Shown piece by piece: positions 60,285 through 64,000 of a stretch of DNA of 64,000 nt. Each line of letters starts with the position of its first letter. The stretch's first letter is position 1. The DNA lies in the NCBI GenBank assembly GCA_029261795.1, contig JAJDAP010000116.1, positions 62,001 through 126,000 on the forward strand, read 5' to 3'. The stretch comes from Deltaproteobacteria bacterium. GTDB lineage: Bacteria > Myxococcota_A > UBA9160 > UBA6930. Under the pieces are notes generated by a model. That model made no database searches and had not been told where the DNA came from. It was given only the letters and a program-made list of their open reading frames with translations. The translations under genes and the position numbers were made by a program.

Positions 60285-60301
60285 CGTCCTTCGCGCGGAC
60301 G
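60285..60301. terminator. possible hairpin terminator
   Basis: CGTCC-7-GGACG between the convergent repeat-protein and peptidase genes. The stem has only five pairs and no T-run follows, so it is a weak candidate. Confidence 0.25.
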
Positions 60302-60356
60302 GCAGAGCGCCGAGATCGGACCGGTTCACTTCGCGCGAGCTCGTCGAAGTGGCAGC

Positions 60357-61100
60357 TCAGGCACCTGGTTTGCCAGGTCGTGGCCGGCGCCCGCCGTCAA
60401 ACGTGGGTGTTAGGTGAAGTAGACGCGAGACATCGACTCCGCCGTCGAATGCTTCACACCCTTCCCGTTCGAACAGCCGCGCGGGGCCCGTGACGGTGGC
60501 TTGCTCGTCGCGGATCCTCAACCAGGAGCCCTCGTACATGGCGAGTACGGGGCAATCGTTTTCTTCCAGGAATTCTTCGATGCGCGTGTCGCGAGTCTCA
60601 CCCATATAGGTTGATAGAGGATCCGCGTCGACGTAGTGGAGGTTGATCTGAAAGGGTACGACTCCCAACGAGTCGAAGCGTGGGGGCCGGCAGATCGGCA
60701 TGTCGTTCGTGGTTCGGATGCTCGGGCACGCCACATTGCTGCCCGCGGAGGCGCCGATATAGCGGGCTGTGCCAGCGCGTACTCGTTGGCTGAGGCCACC
60801 GATCACGTTCAAGCGATAGAGCGAGTCCAGGAGTCGAAATGTGTTACCCCCGCCCATCATCACGACCTCGGCCTCGAGGATCGCGCGGTCGGGAGCGGAG
60901 GCGCGGTGCGCCGAGGTGGCCGCGACTCCGAATGCACGCATCGCTGCGATGGCGCGGTCCGCGTAGTCGTCCCAGTCGGCCAAAGCAAAAGGAATGAACG
61001 TCACAGGCCGATCGGCCACCACCTCCGCGAAGGCCTGGGCGGCGTGGGAATACATCGTCTGCCCATAGTTCGTGGAATTCGACAGCAGCAAGAGTTCCAT
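60357..61100 (-). CDS. pepE: dipeptidase E-like peptidase (S51)
   Basis: The start at ATG 61100 (MELLLLSNSTNYGQTM) is taken because upstream residues are unrelated to the family. The 247-residue protein has MMGGGNTFRLLDSLY, the nucleophile Ser in IGASAGSNVACPSI, TTNDMPI and an INLHYVD block, as in aspartyl dipeptidase PepE. The enzyme removes N-terminal Asp from dipeptides in the cytoplasm. It is divergent from the DUF1611 gene, with a perfect inverted repeat between them. Confidence 0.85.
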   Translation of the reverse strand: MELLLLSNSTNYGQTMYSHAAQAFAEVVADRPVTFIPFALADWDDYADRAIAAMRAFGVAATSAHRASAPDRAILEAEVVMMGGGNTFRLLDSLYRLNVIGGLSQRVRAGTARYIGASAGSNVACPSIRTTNDMPICRPPRFDSLGVVPFQINLHYVDADPLSTYMGETRDTRIEEFLEENDCPVLAMYEGSWLRIRDEQATVTGPARLFEREGCEAFDGGVDVSRLLHLTPTFDGGRRPRPGKPGA

Positions 61101-61152
61101 GGGTGTTGACGCCGTTTCGTGCTTGGTTGGCAGACACATGCCTAGCGATTCT

Positions 61153-61180
61153 GGGCCCCGAATGCTGTCACTTCGGGCCC
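61153..61180. repeat. GC-rich inverted repeat in the divergent intergenic region
   Basis: GGGCCCCGAA and TTCGGGCCC pair with one bulged base around a nine-base loop. It lies 53-80 bases upstream of the peptidase start and could be part of its leader or a second operator. Confidence 0.4.
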
Positions 61181-61216
61181 GCCCCGTCACGTGTTCGCTT
61201 TCGGTGTGTTTCGCAG

Positions 61217-61238
61217 AGGAACACATTCCCGTGTTCCT
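61217..61238. promoter_or_regulatory. perfect 8-bp inverted repeat between pepE and the DUF1611 gene
   Basis: AGGAACAC, ATTCCC and GTGTTCCT make an exact dyad with six-base centre, in the 329-base region between two divergent genes. It could be an operator for a shared regulator. No regulator gene is adjacent. Confidence 0.5.
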
Positions 61239-61429
61239 GTCGATCGCGGCGTAGTCGTGCAGCGCTGGAGAACCGGAGGCTCGTTGGTGACAGGATGAGC
61301 GGCCTGTCGACATACTTGTTAAGCTGCGACTTCGATCCCGAACTTAGCGGGGACCCCTCGTTGACACTTGGCCAGCACTGGCCGGGCACATGCGGGTCGC
61401 CTCCTCTGAGCATCACCTCGAGGAGTGCC

Positions 61430-62590
61430 ATGAGCACGCAAGTCACCGCTTCCGGTTCGCCAATACCCAACGCGCAGGATTCGGGCGCCATCGCTCGGAG
61501 TTCGAGTCGCACGACGGCCGTTGTCTACTGCGAAGGCAATTTCGCCGCCGTCGATGGCAAGACCGCCAACGGTCTGGTGCGTCATTCCGAGAAGTACGAA
61601 ATCCTGTCCGTGATCGATAGCTCGAAGGCTGGGCTCGACGCAGGGCAGGCGCTCGACGATACGCCCAACGGGATCCCGATCTGCGCGAGCCTGGAAGAGG
61701 CGGTCGCGTGTGCGGAACGGGTGCCCGACTTTCTCATCTTTGGCATGGCACCTTCCACGGGTATGCTGTCTCTGGCTGAGCGGCGGATCATGCTCGACGG
61801 GATGGGCCGTGGGATGGGGCTGGTCAACGGCCTGCACGAGTTTCTCAACGACGATCCCGAGTTCGCGGCGGCGAGCGCGCGGCACCGGGTGACGATTCTC
61901 GATGTCCGGCGCCCGCGCGACAAGAAAGAACTGCGAATGTTCAGCGGCCGCATCTCGGCCGTCACGTGCCCGCGCATCGCCGTGCTTGGAACCGATGGCG
62001 CCATCGGCAAACGAACCACCGCGACGGTCCTCACCGCAGCGTTGAAGGCCCGCGGCATCAACGCAGTCCTGATCGGTACCGGGCAGACGGGCATCATTCA
62101 GGGCGCGCGCTACGGCGTAGCGCTGGACGCCATCCCGTCCCAGTTCTGCTCGGGCGAGTTGGAGTCGACTGTCGTCGACGCCTTCGAACGCGAGCGCCCT
62201 GACGTCATCATCATCGAAGGGCAAGGCGCGCTCAGCCACCCCGCATATCTGACGTCGACCTTCATCCTGCGCGGGGGCCAGCCCAATGGTGTCATTCTGC
62301 AGCACGCGCCATTCCGACGGACCTTGTGCGACTTCGATCAGATTCCGATGCCCACGCCCGAAAGTGAGATCAACCTGATTCAGACCTTCGCCGAGACGAC
62401 GGTCATCGGTCTCACGATCAACCACGAGGGCATGACGGATGCTGAGGTCGGCACGGCAATCGTCGACTACCAACGCGAGCTGGGCATTCCAGCGACGGAT
62501 GCGCTGACACGGTCTCCCGACTTGCTCGTCGAGATGGTCGTACGTGCTTTCCCTGAGGTCGAAAGGACCCTGGTCGCCGGCGCCGCGTGA
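61430..62590 (+). CDS. DUF1611 family (DgcN-like) protein
   Basis: ATG at 61430 after GAGGAG gives 386 residues; the frame is open further upstream but without conserved sequence. The C-terminal domain is a P-loop type: IAVLGTDGAIGKRTTATVL, LIGTGQTGIIQGARYGVALD, VIIIEGQGALSHPAYL. This is DUF1611; some members (DgcN) act on D-glutamate by N-acetylation, and they are often beside epimerases. The N-terminal half is Rossmann-like. GTGA overlap with the racemase-like gene supports joint work in D-amino-acid metabolism. Confidence 0.85.
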   Translation: MSTQVTASGSPIPNAQDSGAIARSSSRTTAVVYCEGNFAAVDGKTANGLVRHSEKYEILSVIDSSKAGLDAGQALDDTPNGIPICASLEEAVACAERVPDFLIFGMAPSTGMLSLAERRIMLDGMGRGMGLVNGLHEFLNDDPEFAAASARHRVTILDVRRPRDKKELRMFSGRISAVTCPRIAVLGTDGAIGKRTTATVLTAALKARGINAVLIGTGQTGIIQGARYGVALDAIPSQFCSGELESTVVDAFERERPDVIIIEGQGALSHPAYLTSTFILRGGQPNGVILQHAPFRRTLCDFDQIPMPTPESEINLIQTFAETTVIGLTINHEGMTDAEVGTAIVDYQRELGIPATDALTRSPDLLVEMVVRAFPEVERTLVAGAA

Positions 62591-63678
62591 GCGTCCCGAG
62601 GCTGGAGATCCGCCTCGACCGGATCCATCACAATGCCAAGACGCTCGTCGATCGGCTCGCGCCGCTGGGAATCGGCGTCATCGGCGTCACGAAGGCCGCC
62701 CTCGGTCTTCCCGAGATCGCGCGAGAACTGCTCAGCGCTGGTGTGACGCGCATCGGCGACGCTCGCATCGAGAACATCGAGAGGATGAAGCGGGCTCGAC
62801 TTTCCTGCGAGTTCACCCTGATCCGGTCCCCGATGATCAGCCAAGCGGAGCGCGTGGTTGCCAACGCGGAGGTCAGCCACAACACCGAAATCGAGGTTGT
62901 CGAGCGACTTTCCGCCTGCGCGCAAACGCAGGGACGCACCCACGGCGTCCTGCTGATGGTCGAGCTTGGGGACCTGCGAGAGGGCATTCTGCCGGCCCAG
63001 CTGCCCGGGTTCGTCGACCAGATCCTTCGGCTACCCAACATCGCCTTCCGTGGCATCGGCACCAATCTGGCCTGCCAGAACGGAGTCTCACCCGATCAAG
63101 AGAACATGAATGCCTTGTCGTCGCTGGCCGACTCGTTGGAGGCGACCTTCGGACTCGAGGTGGAGACCGTGTCTGGCGGAAACTCCGCGAACCTGGGCTG
63201 GGCTCTCAGCACGACCGACGCGGGAAGAGTCAATGCGCTGCGGCTCGGCGAAGCGATCTTGCTCGGCCGTGATCCGCTGCATCGCAAAGCCATCGATGGT
63301 CTGTACACCGACGCGTTCACACTCGTGGCTGAGGTCATCGAATGCAAGCGCAAGCCGACCAAGCCGTGGGGAGAACTCGGCCAGGCTGCCTTCGGCCCTG
63401 TGAAAGCGCGCACCGATTGCGGACTCATCTCGCAAGCCATCCTGGCGCTTGGCCGACAAGACATTGACCCCGACGGGTTGGAAGCCCCCGATGGAATGGA
63501 GATCCTGGGCGCAAGCAGTGACCACCTGGTCCTCGATACCGGCCCAACCAGCCCTGCGATTGGCTCGGAAGTCATGTTCCTACTGAACTACAGCGCGCTC
63601 CTGCGAGCCATGACGTCGCCATTTGTGACACGAGTGGTGGCTACGCAAGGCGAGAGAGAGTCGCAGCTTCCCGCCTAG
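62587..63678 (+). CDS. alanine-racemase-like (YhfX/Orr type) PLP enzyme
   Basis: GTG at 62587 overlaps the DUF1611 stop. The 363-residue protein has the N-terminal PLP-barrel of alanine racemases: LEIRLDRIHHNAKTLVDRL, GVTKAALGLPEIA with the Schiff-base Lys, RSPMISQAERVV, and VSGGNSANLGWAL for phosphate binding. It lacks the full C-terminal domain of Alr and fits ornithine- or broad-specificity amino-acid racemases. With a D-amino-acid-related partner and a dipeptidase nearby, peptidoglycan-derived amino acids are likely substrates. Confidence 0.87.
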   Translation: MSVPRLEIRLDRIHHNAKTLVDRLAPLGIGVIGVTKAALGLPEIARELLSAGVTRIGDARIENIERMKRARLSCEFTLIRSPMISQAERVVANAEVSHNTEIEVVERLSACAQTQGRTHGVLLMVELGDLREGILPAQLPGFVDQILRLPNIAFRGIGTNLACQNGVSPDQENMNALSSLADSLEATFGLEVETVSGGNSANLGWALSTTDAGRVNALRLGEAILLGRDPLHRKAIDGLYTDAFTLVAEVIECKRKPTKPWGELGQAAFGPVKARTDCGLISQAILALGRQDIDPDGLEAPDGMEILGASSDHLVLDTGPTSPAIGSEVMFLLNYSALLRAMTSPFVTRVVATQGERESQLPA

Positions 63679-63787
63679 ATCCCTGAAGGCCGCCGAAGTG
63701 AAGCGGCGAGTCTCTCGAAGTTGCGACACACTCTCGCCTGCGACACCCCTGGCCCCCCCAAAACTCGGCGCAGAGGGCCACCAAGCA

Positions 63788-64000
63788 GTGAACATCGGAA
63801 TCATCATCGGTCGCATCGGCGACGTCGACGGCGTCGCGCTCGAAACCGAGAAGTGGATCCACGTTCTCGAGCGAATGGGACACAGGATCTTCATCCTGTC
63901 GGGCCGCTTCAGGGGGCACGGGGCCAACCCGGAGCGCGAGACGCAGCTCCCGATCCTGTCGTTCTTCTCACCCGAATGCGAGTGGGAGCAGAATCGAGCC
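63788..64000 (+). CDS. glycosyltransferase, 5' part only
   Basis: GTG at 63788 opens a frame that runs off the window (71 residues seen). NIGIIIGRIGDVDGVALETE and WIHVLERMGHRIFILSG are typical of the first strand and helix of GT4/GT-B enzymes, with Gly-rich loop and acceptor-side helix. No Shine-Dalgarno is clear. It is 109 bases after the racemase-like gene; function cannot be refined without the donor-binding half. Confidence 0.6.
   Translation, partial: MNIGIIIGRIGDVDGVALETEKWIHVLERMGHRIFILSGRFRGHGANPERETQLPILSFFSPECEWEQNRA

Overview
This 64 kb window is GC-rich and comes from a Gram-negative bacterium: it has apolipoprotein N-acyltransferase, RND efflux, periplasmic c-type cytochromes and lipoproteins. 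Three near-perfect sigma-54 promoters, an NtrC-type regulator, an HD-GYP protein, a dockerin-like protein, ArsM, a P450, several sulfatases and one probable selenoprotein fit an environmental deltaproteobacterial-grade lineage (Myxococcota, Desulfobacterota or Binatota relatives). That placement is inference. No rRNA, complete tRNA, CRISPR array, integrase or transposase was seen.

Layout. 1-9.5 kb: a seven-gene minus-strand operon with overlapping genes for surface polysaccharide work (two MurG-like and two GT4 glycosyltransferases, an ABC exporter, a heparinase II/III-like protein, an APH-like kinase). 9.5-15.6 kb: its apparent control circuit, made of a lone receiver protein, an NtrC-type sigma-54 activator, a membrane histidine kinase, two sigma-54 promoters with the same promoter-to-ATG spacing, a perfect 36-bp palindrome and a related upstream site. 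A frameshifted secreted dockerin-like gene lies between activator and kinase. 15.6-21.4 kb: lnt, a lipoprotein, a HAMP-like membrane protein, a pseudopilin and an HD-GYP protein. 21.4-30.2 kb: two c-type cytochrome proteins (one fused to a probable outer-membrane barrel), then an RND efflux pair behind a third sigma-54 promoter.

30.2-47.6 kb: DUF3047 protein, patatin, arsenite methyltransferase coupled to a PiT permease, beta-lactamase-fold hydrolase, a damaged CmcJ-like oxygenase gene coupled to an FAD oxidoreductase, two phosphoesterases, and a five-gene operon (two sulfatases, unknown protein, P450, rhomboid) divergent from a TetR regulator. 48.3-57.1 kb is bounded by 33-bp direct copies of a tRNA 3' end. 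It holds gene fragments, an SDR, a triheme protein, a PhoD phosphatase, an alkylsulfatase-like enzyme and a membrane-anchored thioredoxin-fold protein with in-frame TGA followed by a SECIS-like hairpin. 57.2-60.3 kb: a small accessory block (TIR-like protein, XRE regulator with an operator-like repeat, three small genes, a secreted Cys-rich 31-residue-repeat protein). 60.3-64 kb: PepE-like peptidase, divergent DUF1611 and alanine-racemase-like genes, and the start of another glycosyltransferase.

The strongest leads are the sigma-54 circuit (9.5-15.6 kb), the selenoprotein (55.7-56.8 kb), and the tRNA-fragment-bounded mosaic with the accessory module beside it.
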